NCBI RefSeq assembly: GCF_001648175.1
Contig: NZ_CP015243.1
Coordinates: 434,001 to 498,000, forward strand
DNA length: 64,000 bases
Source: Halotalea alkalilenta
Lineage (GTDB): Bacteria; Pseudomonadota; Gammaproteobacteria; Pseudomonadales; Halomonadaceae
Direction of reading: 5' to 3'
The first letter of the stretch is position 1. Every line of letters starts with the position of its first letter. A program made the translations under genes and the position numbers. Positions 9,791 through 17,473 of this stretch are shown one piece after another. The notes beneath the pieces are model-generated. The model was not told the origin of the DNA. It did not search any database and saw only the letters and a program-made list of their open reading frames with translations.

Positions 9791-10671
9791 CAGCGGGGGT
9801 CCTCGCTTTTCGCCTGCGCCAGGATCGGTTCGACGATGCGGTTGAAATCATCCGTATCGGTGGGTGCCTGTGGATCACGGTGCCACAGCGCTACCACCTG
9901 CTCGAGCAGTGAGAGCGAAACCCCAAGGCCCGCCGCCGCGTCACGGGCGAGACGCAGGTCCTTGCGCATCAGCCCGGTGGTAAAGCCAGAATCGAAGCGC
10001 CCGGACAGCACCCACTCGGGGAAGTTGACCTCGCTGACCGCGCTGCGCCCGGAGCCGCTATTGATCCCAGCGAGGCAAGCGCTCGGCTCGACACCAGCCT
10101 TCGCCGCCATCGCCACCGCCTCGGCGGTGCTGATCAGGTGTGCGGCACAGAGATAGTTATTGGCCAGCTTGACCACGTGCCCGGCACCGGCGGGACCGAC
10201 GTGTGTGCGCTTGGCGGAAAGCGCCTCGAGCATCGGCATCACCCGCGCGACCGTCGCCTCGCGGCCACCGAGCAGCATGCCCATCTTTCCGCTGGCAGCG
10301 CCCTTGGGGCCACCACTGACCGGCGCATCGAGCCATTCGAGCCCAGCGGCCTCGACCTTGGCCGCGAGCTCGCGAGTGACGTCGGGATCGCTGGTCGAGG
10401 TATCGACGATCACCGCGCCGCGTGGCGCGCGCTCGAGCAATCCAGGGGAGGATTCGATCACCTCGCGCACCTGCACCGAGGTCGGCAGGGAAAGCAGATA
10501 GACATCCGCATTCGGCAGCGCCTGCGGCGCGACCACCTCGAGCCCCTGCTCGGCACGACGCGCCCGCGCGGTCTCGAATACATCGGTGCCGATGACCGCG
10601 AACCCCGCCGCTTTGAGGGTGAGCGCCATATTGCCGCCCATCTGGCCAAGGCCTATCACACAGATCTTCAT
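9790..10671 (-). CDS. 3-hydroxyisobutyrate dehydrogenase-family oxidoreductase
   Basis: This is an NAD(P)-dependent beta-hydroxyacid dehydrogenase of 293 aa. It starts with a Rossmann glycine motif (VIGLGQMGGNMA, residues 5-16), has the substrate-binding DAPVSGGPKGA (115-125), and the catalytic lysine in VVKLANNY (K168). Family members include MmsB, GarR and glyoxylate reductases, and the substrate is not decided here. I chose the ATG at 10671 because GTGGAG precedes it and the family N-terminus begins MKICVIG; upstream in-frame sequence to 10827 looks non-coding. It is the first gene of the four-gene leftward operon, and its promoter must lie in the repeat-containing region 10672-11150. Confidence 0.92.
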   Translation of the reverse strand: MKICVIGLGQMGGNMALTLKAAGFAVIGTDVFETARARRAEQGLEVVAPQALPNADVYLLSLPTSVQVREVIESSPGLLERAPRGAVIVDTSTSDPDVTRELAAKVEAAGLEWLDAPVSGGPKGAASGKMGMLLGGREATVARVMPMLEALSAKRTHVGPAGAGHVVKLANNYLCAAHLISTAEAVAMAAKAGVEPSACLAGINSGSGRSAVSEVNFPEWVLSGRFDSGFTTGLMRKDLRLARDAAAGLGVSLSLLEQVVALWHRDPQAPTDTDDFNRIVEPILAQAKSEDPR

Positions 10672-10910
10672 TCGCGGCTCCACGATTGTTGGTTGTATGT
10701 CGAAGTCGGCGTTCGGGCCAGCACGCCTCGAACGAAGACCCAGTATCGGGAGCCGCGGTGTTCGATTGAAAGCGAGATAGTGTTCTGATCGATGACCAGC
10801 CGTATTCGACCCTGGGGACCATACCAACCGACCGTATCCCCCGATGCGCTTCGCTCGATCGGGATGCTCGGATAGCCGGCGAGGGACGAGCCAACCCCGC
10901 TCGCGGTGAG

Positions 10911-11073
10911 CCGGCGAGGACCCTTCGACTCGCGATGCTCGCTCAGGGCACTCGGAAACATCTTGAGTCGAACCACGGCCTCATCGCCGCCGCTCGATCC
11001 CTCGACTGGCGCCCCTCAGTGCCGAGCTGATGCTCGGCCTTGGCGCGTATCGGCGCCGCTCGGGACGAACGGG
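10911..11073. repeat. 163-bp direct repeat, copy 1
   Basis: It runs from CCGGCGAGGACCC to GGGACGAACGGG. It matches copy 2 at all but about six positions (roughly 96% identity) with no indels. Its core (CCTTCGACTCGC...GCTCAGGGC and ...CGGGACGAACGGG) resembles the dispersed palindromic intergenic repeats common in GC-rich proteobacteria. Confidence 0.9.
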
Positions 11074-11155
11074 TTGGGAATCGGTGCAAAGGGCCAGCCT
11101 CCCACGCCCGCTAGTGTCCTTCGATGCGCTTCGCTTACTCAGGACGCTCGGATAG

Positions 11156-11318
11156 CCGGCGAGGACCCTTCGACTCGCGATGCTCGCTCAGGGCGCTCGG
11201 AAACATCTCGAGTCGAACCACAGCCTCATCGCCGCCGCTCGATCCCTCGACTGGCGTCCCTCATTGCCGATCTGATGCTCGGCCTTGGCGCGTATCGGCG
11301 CCGCTCGGGACGAACGGG
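11156..11318. repeat. 163-bp direct repeat, copy 2
   Basis: This is the second copy, exactly the same length as 10911-11073 and separated from it by 82 bp. The differences are scattered substitutions (for example GGGCG for GGGCA, and TTGCCGAT for GTGCCGAG), so the duplication is not brand new or the copies arrived separately. Confidence 0.9.
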
Positions 11319-11421
11319 GGAAGGTATGCGCTCAGAGCATTCAGGAGATCAAATCCATTCGTCGCGAGCCGCAGATGATGACCCACCTCCCGTTCGTGGT
11401 GAGCGCCCGAGGAACGAGGGC

Positions 11422-11464
11422 AGTCGAACCACGGCCTCATCGCCGCCGCTCGGGACGAACGGGG
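11422..11464. repeat. Third repeat copy with internal deletion
   Basis: The first part (AGTCGAACCACGGCC...CGCCGCTCG) matches the interior of the 163-bp unit, then jumps directly to its end (GGACGAACGGG). The junction lies at CGCCGCTCG, a 9-bp sequence that occurs twice inside the full unit. The copy therefore looks like a deletion between short internal direct repeats. Confidence 0.8.
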
Positions 11465-11500
11465 AGGAACTGAAGACGGCTTCTCTTCCCCCCGCTTGGA

Positions 11501-11833
11501 TCAGGCCTGCTCGCTGGCTTTGACGGTCTGGAACACTTCGAAGCCCTCGAACTTGGGCGGACCGAGGTAAACTTGCGCGCGTTTCGACTGGCCAGCATTG
11601 GCATGGGCTGCGCGGAAAGCCTCCGACTTGGTCCAGGCAGTGAAGTCCTCGCGCGAGCGCCACAGGGTGTGGGAGGCATAGAGCACGTGATCTTCCTCGG
11701 CCGGGCCGCGCAGCATCCGGAACTCGATGAAACCGGGCAGCCCGTCGAGGTGGCTTTCGCGCTCGAGCCAGATCTTCTCGAAGGTCTCGGTCGCGTCGGG
11801 ACGCACCTTGAAGCGGTTCATGGCGATGAACAT
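11501..11833 (-). CDS. IsdG/HmoB-type heme-degrading monooxygenase
   Basis: This 110-aa protein has the antibiotic-biosynthesis-monooxygenase (ferredoxin-like dimer) fold. The residues used by staphylococcal IsdG for heme degradation are at matching positions: N6 (MNRF), W67 (FTAWTKSEAF) and H77 (AAHA). This supports heme oxygenase activity releasing iron over a generic ABM-domain role. The ATG at 11833 opens MFIAMNRFKV. The gene is divergent from the DUF3100 gene, and a Fur-box-like sequence lies between them at 12028-12046. No heme transporter is in the window, so the heme source is not shown. Confidence 0.83.
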   Translation of the reverse strand: MFIAMNRFKVRPDATETFEKIWLERESHLDGLPGFIEFRMLRGPAEEDHVLYASHTLWRSREDFTAWTKSEAFRAAHANAGQSKRAQVYLGPPKFEGFEVFQTVKASEQA

Positions 11834-12027
11834 GTGGACAACTCTCCTGGTCAGCGAATGGAACCGGCTGTGGATAACTAGAGTGTCATCCGCCGGTGAT
11901 CTGAAAATTGAAACGGCAACCCTGTTTCATTGCGACGCCGCTCCTTTCGATACTCGGACGATAGCGTCACTGAATGCAATCATGCGAAAAGCGGGCACCT
12001 CGCCCGCTCGCGGCAAGCGCTTGCCAC

Positions 12028-12046
12028 TATAACGATAATCGATGCC
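12028..12046. promoter_or_regulatory. Candidate Fur box between heme monooxygenase and DUF3100 gene
   Basis: The 19-mer TATAACGATAATCGATGCC matches the classical Fur consensus (GATAATGATAATCATTATC) at 13 of 19 positions, including an exact GATAATC core. It lies 28 nt before the DUF3100 ATG and 194 nt before the heme monooxygenase ATG. The match is imperfect, so it is only a candidate. Confidence 0.35.
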
Positions 12047-12074
12047 CTAACGGGCTCGCACGGGAGGTTCGTCC

Positions 12075-13406
12075 ATGAGTTCCATCACCCAGAGCGCCCA
12101 GGCGCACTCCCTCTCTGGGCGGGGGCTGCGTCTTTTCCTGCTCGCACTGGCGATCACGATAGTCGCCGATTTGATCGGTGCGGTGAGGATTCCCCTCGGC
12201 ATCGGTCAGGTGGTGCTGCTGCCGATGGTCTGGGCACTGTTGATCGGCGCCGCGCTGGGTGTTTGGCATACTCGCCTGCCGCGCCCGACGCAGGTCGACC
12301 TACCGCTTCAGTATCTTGCCGCCGCAGTGCTCCAACCAGCGCTGCTGCTGTTCATCGCCAAGCTCGGCCTGCTGGTCGGCGGCTCGCTGCCCAGGCTCGC
12401 CGATGCCGGCTGGGCGCTGGCGCTGCAGGAGGTCGGCAATGTGATCGGCTGCGTGCTGCTGGCGATGCCGGTGGCGCTGCTGCTCGGGATCAAACGCGAG
12501 GCGATCGGCGCGACTTTCTCGATCGGTCGCGAGCCGGGACTGGCGATCATCGGCGAGCGCTTCGGGATGAACTCCGCTGAAGGCCGCGGCGTACTCGCCG
12601 AGTACATCACCGGCACTCTGATCGGTGCGATCTTCATCTCGCTGTTCGCCGGCTTCGTCGCCAGCCTCGGCATCTTCCATCCCATCGCTCTGGGCATGGG
12701 TGCGGGAGTGGGCTCGGGCAGCATGACCGCCGCCGCAGTGGGCGCCATCGCCGCCCAGCACCCCGAGGTGGCCGACGAGGTGGCGACCTTCGCCGCCGCC
12801 GCCAACCTGATCGCGACGACCATCGGCACCTATTTCACTCTGTTCATCTCGCTGCCGCTGGCGGTGTGGACCTACAACAAGCTCGAACCGCTGATCGGGC
12901 GTCGCGCCCATCAGCCGCACCGGCCCGCAGCCGAGGTCGATGAGAGCGTGGTCCACGAAGTACCGGCGCTCGGCTACGGCCAGCGCCTGCTCGCCTGGCT
13001 GATGGTCGGCCTGATGGTGCTGGTAGGCAACTGGATCGGCTTCAGCGTGCCGATGCTCGAGGCACTGCCCGGTGTGGCACTGATCCTGATCGCCGTGGTG
13101 ATCGGCGATGCGCTCTATCACGGTACCCGGCGCTTGCTGCCCGCCGTCTGCTGGGTCTCGCTGGTAGCGATGGCGATGACCTTCCCGGCGACGCCGTTCT
13201 CGGCCGAGATCAGCGCATTGACCGCCAAGGTCAACTTCCTCGCCATGGTCACCCCGATGCTGACCTTCGCCGGGCTTTCGCTGGCCAAGGACATTCCCGC
13301 CTTCCGCCAGCTGGGCTGGCGGATCGTGGTGGTATCGCTGCTGGCCAACGCAGGGGTCTTCCTCGGCGCCACGCTGATCGCCCAGTTCTTCGCCCACTCG
13401 CTCTGA
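12075..13406 (+). CDS. DUF3100-family integral membrane protein
   Basis: This 443-aa polytopic membrane protein has about 10-12 hydrophobic segments and glycine-rich conserved stretches (ATFSIGREPGLAIIGERFG, GMGAGVGSGSMTAAAVGAIA) that resemble transporter re-entrant regions. It looks like the DUF3100 family, whose substrate is unknown; export or uptake of a small organic anion is plausible. The ATG at 12075 is preceded by GGGAGG. Its 3' end is only 4 nt from the convergent MFS gene. A possible Fur box sits just upstream. Confidence 0.78.
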   Translation: MSSITQSAQAHSLSGRGLRLFLLALAITIVADLIGAVRIPLGIGQVVLLPMVWALLIGAALGVWHTRLPRPTQVDLPLQYLAAAVLQPALLLFIAKLGLLVGGSLPRLADAGWALALQEVGNVIGCVLLAMPVALLLGIKREAIGATFSIGREPGLAIIGERFGMNSAEGRGVLAEYITGTLIGAIFISLFAGFVASLGIFHPIALGMGAGVGSGSMTAAAVGAIAAQHPEVADEVATFAAAANLIATTIGTYFTLFISLPLAVWTYNKLEPLIGRRAHQPHRPAAEVDESVVHEVPALGYGQRLLAWLMVGLMVLVGNWIGFSVPMLEALPGVALILIAVVIGDALYHGTRRLLPAVCWVSLVAMAMTFPATPFSAEISALTAKVNFLAMVTPMLTFAGLSLAKDIPAFRQLGWRIVVVSLLANAGVFLGATLIAQFFAHSL

Positions 13407-13410
13407 GGCA

Positions 13411-14691
13411 CTACCGAACGCCCTTTACCGGCAGGATCGCAAGCGCACCGACCAACGCCAGCGCAGCGGCGGTGATGAACAGGGCAACGTAGTTGCCGCC
13501 GCCGCCGATGGCGAGGAACAGCGGGGCCACCGCCGGCGCCAGCGACTGGGGCGCGGCGTTGGCGATGTTGAGGATACCCATGTTCTTCGCCGCGTCCTGC
13601 TCGCGATTCGGCAGGATATCGACCACCAGTGCCTGGTCGACGGCGAGATAGACGCCAAAGCCGAGCGATGAGACCACGATCGCGGCCAGGAAGCCGGTGA
13701 AGCTGCTGGTCACGGTGAGAATGCCAAGGCCCGCGGCGTAGACCAGCCCGGCGAGCAGCACGAACGGCTTGCGTCGGCGCGAGCGGTCGGAAAGCCAGCC
13801 GGAGATGAATGAAGCCAGCATCATGCAGCCGCCCATCACCAGCGAGGAAACGAACACCCGCCGGCCGATGTCCAGCGCATCGATGCCGAGCACGTCGGTG
13901 AGGTAGTAGACCTGATAGGTCATCAACATCGCCCCACCGATGAACAGCAAAAAGCGGCTCACCCAGGCCCAGGCGAAATCGGGATGCTGCCTGGGATCGA
14001 GCCAGAAATCGCGCAGCATCCCGAGCGTCGAGAATGGTTTGGGTGGCGCCAGCCCGGCCACCTCGGGCTCGGGGTAGCGAAGGGCGAACAGGAGCATGCA
14101 TCCGAGCCCGATCAGCGCCGGGACCAGGAACATCGCCATGCCTTCGGCACCGACCAAGTCGACGATCGCCGCTCCGGAAAACACCGCGACGTTGGAAGAC
14201 ATGCCATAGAACGCCGAGACCCGCCCGCGCTGCTGTTCCGGCACCCGGTCGGGAATCACCGCGATCAGCGCGGAAAGCGTGGCATTGAGCCCGGCCTGGA
14301 CCACGCACCAGAGCACCCCGACCCACCAGAGCGATGTGCTCGCACCGATTCCGGCGAGCCCCAACACCCCCACCAGCAGGCCACCGAACATCCACGGGCG
14401 TCGTCGCCCGAAGCGCGAGCGGGTACGATCCGAGAGCTGGCCGAACAGCGGATTGGCCACCATCGCCACTAGCGCACCGGCACCGAGAATGAACCCGAGG
14501 CTGACTGCTTTACCAGTCGGGTCGAGCTCGGCGACGCGGATTGCCATGGTGATCGTCACCGGGGTCATCACGGCGAGGAAAAGCCCGAACGAGGCGATCG
14601 TGTAGCGCAGCATGAAGCCCGCGCCAACCTCGGCCAGCACCGGCTCCATGCGGGAGCTATCCGCTAATCTCTCGTGCCGCTCCATCGGCAT
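13411..14691 (-). CDS. MFS transporter
   Basis: This is a 12-TM major facilitator superfamily protein of 426 aa. The loop 2-3 motif GQLSDRTRSRFGRRRPWM is typical of MFS and GPH-like sugar symporters, and a matching loop follows TM8 (GWLSDRSRRRKPF). Sequence alone does not give the substrate. The start may be the ATG at 14691 or the one at 14685, both near GGGAGAAGGG. A perfect 12-bp palindrome resembling LacI-family operators lies about 103 nt upstream (14794-14805), hinting at carbon-source control. It converges on the DUF3100 gene. Confidence 0.87.
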   Translation of the reverse strand: MPMERHERLADSSRMEPVLAEVGAGFMLRYTIASFGLFLAVMTPVTITMAIRVAELDPTGKAVSLGFILGAGALVAMVANPLFGQLSDRTRSRFGRRRPWMFGGLLVGVLGLAGIGASTSLWWVGVLWCVVQAGLNATLSALIAVIPDRVPEQQRGRVSAFYGMSSNVAVFSGAAIVDLVGAEGMAMFLVPALIGLGCMLLFALRYPEPEVAGLAPPKPFSTLGMLRDFWLDPRQHPDFAWAWVSRFLLFIGGAMLMTYQVYYLTDVLGIDALDIGRRVFVSSLVMGGCMMLASFISGWLSDRSRRRKPFVLLAGLVYAAGLGILTVTSSFTGFLAAIVVSSLGFGVYLAVDQALVVDILPNREQDAAKNMGILNIANAAPQSLAPAVAPLFLAIGGGGNYVALFITAAALALVGALAILPVKGVR

Positions 14692-14793
14692 GCCCTTCTC
14701 CCGAAGCGTCTGGCGCCAGCGTCGAGTCGCTGCGCAGCCGTGCGATCATCCGCGCCGGGTTCCCTGATGGCGACTGAAGCCTCCATCGCAACC

Positions 14794-14805
14794 GAAAGCG
14801 CTTTC
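14794..14805. promoter_or_regulatory. GAAAGCGCTTTC palindrome, LacI-family operator-like
   Basis: This is a perfect 12-bp inverted repeat with the central GCGC typical of LacI/GalR-family operators, about 103 bp upstream of the MFS transporter start. No LacI-family regulator gene is in the window, so the regulator would be encoded elsewhere. Confidence 0.4.
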
Positions 14806-14956
14806 ATCGCAGTCTGGGCCAGCGTCGGCACTCGCGCCAGGAACGAGCGAACGAGCCTGCCGAGGTAATCCACAGCGGGGCGGAAATGCGCGCACGAGCA
14901 CGCCTCGTGACGAGACACGCAAAGAGGATCGAGAGAGGGGAATTCAAGTAGCGGCT

Positions 14957-14978
14957 ACCGGCGACGAATGCCGCCGGT
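14957..14978 (-). terminator. Possible HU terminator hairpin
   Basis: ACCGGCG pairs with CGCCGGT around an 8-nt loop, 18 nt beyond the HU stop on the minus strand. No strong T-run follows, so termination is uncertain. Confidence 0.35.
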
Positions 14979-14995
14979 GCCGATCAGAGCGCGCC

Positions 14996-15274
14996 TTACT
15001 TGCTGGAAACGGCGTCTTTGAGGCCCTTGCCGGGCTTGAAGCTTACGTTCTTGCTCGCTGGAATGGTCAGCGGAGCGCCCGTCTGCGGGTTCTTGCCGGT
15101 GCGCTCGGCACGCTCGCGAACGGTGAAAGAACCGAAGCCGACCAAGGTGACGTCGTCACCCTTGGCGACACTGGCGGTGATCTCTTCGAGGATCACGTTC
15201 AGCACCTGGCTGGCCTTGTCCTTGGAGAGATCGGCCTGCTCGGCGATTGCCGCTGCGAGTTCTGGTTTACGCAT
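14996..15274 (-). CDS. HU-family nucleoid DNA-binding protein
   Basis: The 92-aa protein matches the HU/IHF fold, with N-terminal helices MRKPELAAAIAEQADLSKDK, the GFGSFTVRERAERTGKNP arm region, and the DNA-binding beta-arm with TIPASKNVSFKPGKGLK. It forms dimers that bend DNA and compact the nucleoid. Two tandem ATGs (15277 and 15274) follow AGGAGG; the second has the better spacing and was chosen. It corresponds in neighbourhood to the HU gene between recG/oxyR and ubiA in Pseudomonas. HU alpha or beta cannot be decided. Confidence 0.95.
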   Translation of the reverse strand: MRKPELAAAIAEQADLSKDKASQVLNVILEEITASVAKGDDVTLVGFGSFTVRERAERTGKNPQTGAPLTIPASKNVSFKPGKGLKDAVSSK

Positions 15275-15735
15275 CATTGCCTCCTGGGTATGCCATGACG
15301 ATGGCGAATCTGCCGGCTGAGCCGGACGTTTTTTTGTTGAGCCAACCATCCCCCACGCTAATAGCGCGAAGAAGCCGACTCCGTACGGGGCGTCGCGATA
15401 AAGCTTCCTGCCGTCGCGACGACCGATGCTCCATCCGACAGTGAAACCGAAAGCCTCACCCACCGACGACTATCCAATCAGGCACCGGAGCCATCGAGGC
15501 AGCACCGCCTGTGCCATTTCCCGCCCGGTGATGCGGCGACCATATCACAAGCACTGGATGCCTTGGTCTGGGACGCATGCACGATGGTGCGAAAGCTCGG
15601 AAACAGCGTTCGACATGCTAGCAACACTCTCCGTCCCTGCCTAGACGTGTTTGGGCGTAGATAATCCGCCATGAATCCGGCTCTCATGCCGGTGTTACAC
15701 TGCCGGTGTCCGATATCCGAGCATATGGAAACCCG
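15275..15735. other. Intergenic region between HU and ubiA
   Basis: This 461-bp region carries the HU promoter (leftward) and the ubiA promoter (rightward). A small hairpin CCGGC-TGA-GCCGG at 15313-15325 is followed by T7 on the plus strand, but no plus-strand gene precedes it. ubiC, which often precedes ubiA, is not present, and no fragment of it was seen. Confidence 0.5.
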
Positions 15736-16623
15736 ATGTCCGCCTTCACCGCTCTTCAAACCGGTCCGCTGCGCCGCCTGCCCGACTTCGCCCGACTGAT
15801 GCGCCTCGACCGCCCGATCGGCACCTGGCTGCTGATGTGGCCCACCCTCTGCGCCCTGTGGCTGGCCGCGGACGGTATGCCCAGCCGTCACATCCTGGTG
15901 ATCTTCGTGCTCGGCGTCTATCTCATGCGCGCCGCCGGCTGCATCATCAACGACTACGCCGACCGCAACTTCGACGGCCACGTCAAGCGCACCAAGGAGC
16001 GGCCGCTGGCGACCGGGCGCATCTCTGCGCGCGAGGCATTGACGCTGTTCGCGATACTGTTGGTGGCGGCCTTCGTGCTGGTCTGTTTCACCAATCCGTT
16101 CACCGTGATGCTTTCTTTCGGCGCAGCCGCGCTGGCGGCGCTCTATCCGTTCATGAAGCGCTACACCCATCTGCCCCAGTTGGTACTTGGCGCCGCGTTC
16201 AGCTGGAGCATCCCGATGGCCTTCGCCGCGGTGACCGGCAGCGTGCCCGCCGCCGCCTGGTGGCTGTTCTTCGCCAACCTGGTGTGGACGCTGATGTACG
16301 ACACCCAGTATGCGATGGTCGATCGCGACGACGACCTCAAGATCGGGGTCAAATCGACCGCGATACTGTTCGGCTCGCTGGACCTGGCCATCCTGGCGAT
16401 GCTCCAGGCACTGGTCCTGCTGCTGCTCATCGGGCTCGGACTCTCGTTCTCCCTGGACGGCTACTTCTGGATCATGCTGCTGGGAATCGCTGCGCTGTTC
16501 GTTCATCAGCAATGGCTGACCCGGCATCGCTCGCGCGAGGGCTGCTTCCAGGCCTTTCTCAACAACCACTGGGTCGGTGTAGTGATGTTCGCCGGCATCA
16601 GTCTGGCCACCTGGCCCGCCTGA
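15736..16623 (+). CDS. ubiA: 4-hydroxybenzoate polyprenyltransferase UbiA
   Basis: UbiA transfers the polyprenyl tail to 4-hydroxybenzoate in ubiquinone synthesis, in the inner membrane. The 295-aa protein has 8-9 membrane segments and both Asp-rich prenyl-diphosphate/Mg motifs: [20 protein letters not shown] early, and [12 protein letters not shown] later. The ATG at 15736 (MSAFTALQ) fits the usual N-terminus; a GTG at 15706 is possible. ubiA followed by phoBR matches Pseudomonas gene order, but ubiC is missing upstream. Confidence 0.95.
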   Translation: MSAFTALQTGPLRRLPDFARLMRLDRPIGTWLLMWPTLCALWLAADGMPSRHILVIFVLGVYLMRAAGCIINDYADRNFDGHVKRTKERPLATGRISAREALTLFAILLVAAFVLVCFTNPFTVMLSFGAAALAALYPFMKRYTHLPQLVLGAAFSWSIPMAFAAVTGSVPAAAWWLFFANLVWTLMYDTQYAMVDRDDDLKIGVKSTAILFGSLDLAILAMLQALVLLLLIGLGLSFSLDGYFWIMLLGIAALFVHQQWLTRHRSREGCFQAFLNNHWVGVVMFAGISLATWPA

Positions 16624-16630
16624 CGGGGGT

Positions 16631-16648
16631 ATGTCACGAGACTGTCAC
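16631..16648 (+). promoter_or_regulatory. Pho box upstream of phoB
   Basis: Two direct heptamers ATGTCAC and CTGTCAC are separated by 4 nt (11-bp period), matching the PhoB recognition pattern. The site starts 8 nt after the ubiA stop and lies about 109 nt before the phoB ATG. It supports positive autoregulation of phoBR under phosphate limitation. Confidence 0.72.
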
Positions 16649-16756
16649 GTCACTGCGCTTGAATCGTCATGTGTCTGCGCCCCAGGGCGCGGTCGCGGGC
16701 CGGCAGAAGGCCGGGGATTCGCCCCGCCTGCAACCCACCCAGAGAGATGATCTGCA

Positions 16757-17449
16757 ATGACCCGAACCGTGTTGATCGTCGATGACGAATCCTCCATCCG
16801 CGATATGATCGCGATCGCCCTGGAGATGGCCGACTTCCAGGTCCTCGAGGCCGACAGCGCGCAGCGGGCGCTGGCGCTGGCCGTCGACGAACGTCCCGAT
16901 ATGATCCTGCTCGACTGGATGATGCCCGGCATCAGCGGCGTCGAGCTGGCGAGAAGGCTCAAGCGCGAGGAGACCACTCGGGAAATCCCGGTGATCCTGC
17001 TCACCGCCAAGGGCGAGGAGGACAACAAGGTGCAAGGGCTCGAAGCCGGCGCCGACGACTACATCACCAAGCCGTTCTCGCCCCGCGAGCTGATCGCGCG
17101 GATGCGCGCAGTGCTGCGCAGGGCGGCGCCCGCGAGCCAGGGCGTGATCGAGGTCGATGGCCTGTCGATCAATACCGAGAGCCAGCGAATCAGCATCGAC
17201 AACGAGCCGATCGACATGGGACCGACCGAATATCGCCTGCTGGCGTTCTTCATGTCCCACCAGGAGCGCGCCTACTCTCGCGCACAACTGCTCGACCAGG
17301 TCTGGGGCGCCAGCGTCTATGTCGAGGAGCGCACGGTCGACGTGCACATTCGCCGCTTGCGCAAGGCGCTCGGTGAGCGTCACGATTACCTGATCCAGAC
17401 GGTGCGCGGCACCGGCTATAGGTTCTCACGCCAGCGCTCACGCGCCTGA
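16757..17449 (+). CDS. phoB: Phosphate regulon response regulator PhoB
   Basis: This is an OmpR/PhoB-class response regulator of 230 aa. The receiver domain (1-120) has acidic D9/D10, phospho-acceptor D53 (LLDWMMPG) and switch residues in TAKG and KPF. The C-terminal winged helix includes DVHIRRLRKAL and TVRGTGYRF. The sequence is collinear with E. coli PhoB. A Pho box (16631-16648) precedes it and phoR starts 24 nt downstream, so they form an operon. It activates phosphate-acquisition genes when phosphorylated. Confidence 0.97.
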   Translation: MTRTVLIVDDESSIRDMIAIALEMADFQVLEADSAQRALALAVDERPDMILLDWMMPGISGVELARRLKREETTREIPVILLTAKGEEDNKVQGLEAGADDYITKPFSPRELIARMRAVLRRAAPASQGVIEVDGLSINTESQRISIDNEPIDMGPTEYRLLAFFMSHQERAYSRAQLLDQVWGASVYVEERTVDVHIRRLRKALGERHDYLIQTVRGTGYRFSRQRSRA

Positions 17450-17473
17450 CAAGGAGGCGGCCACGGGCTCCCG

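Larger units (their letters stand above)
10672..11500. other. 829-bp intergenic region dominated by repeats
   Basis: No credible gene is seen between the dehydrogenase start and the heme monooxygenase stop. The region holds two 163-bp direct repeats and a deleted third copy (listed separately). Between and around them are further short echoes, such as GATGCGCTTCGCT at 10840 and 11123 and GCTCGGATAGCCGGCGAG before each repeat. Open frames here (for example 10906-11523) are repetitive and low-complexity, and are judged non-coding. Promoters for the leftward operon must lie near its right-hand start, but no convincing -35/-10 pair stands out. Confidence 0.6.
14692..14995. other. Intergenic region upstream of MFS gene and downstream of HU gene
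   Basis: This 304-bp stretch contains the palindrome at 14794-14805 and, next to the HU stop, a 7-bp-stem hairpin (14957-14963 with 14972-14978) that may end HU transcription. A leftward open frame (14664-14918) has no SD or recognisable domain and is not called. Confidence 0.5.

Noticed and set aside
7571..10156. Very long plus-strand open frame (861 codons) opposite the VOC and aldehyde dehydrogenase genes
   Set aside because: It is antisense to two clear enzymes, has no SD or recognisable domain, and is rich in His, Arg and Gln, as expected from the reverse of GC-rich codons.
15426..15644. Small plus-strand frame upstream of ubiA, possibly a ubiC remnant
   Set aside because: The translation shows no chorismate-lyase similarity, and the frame has no SD.
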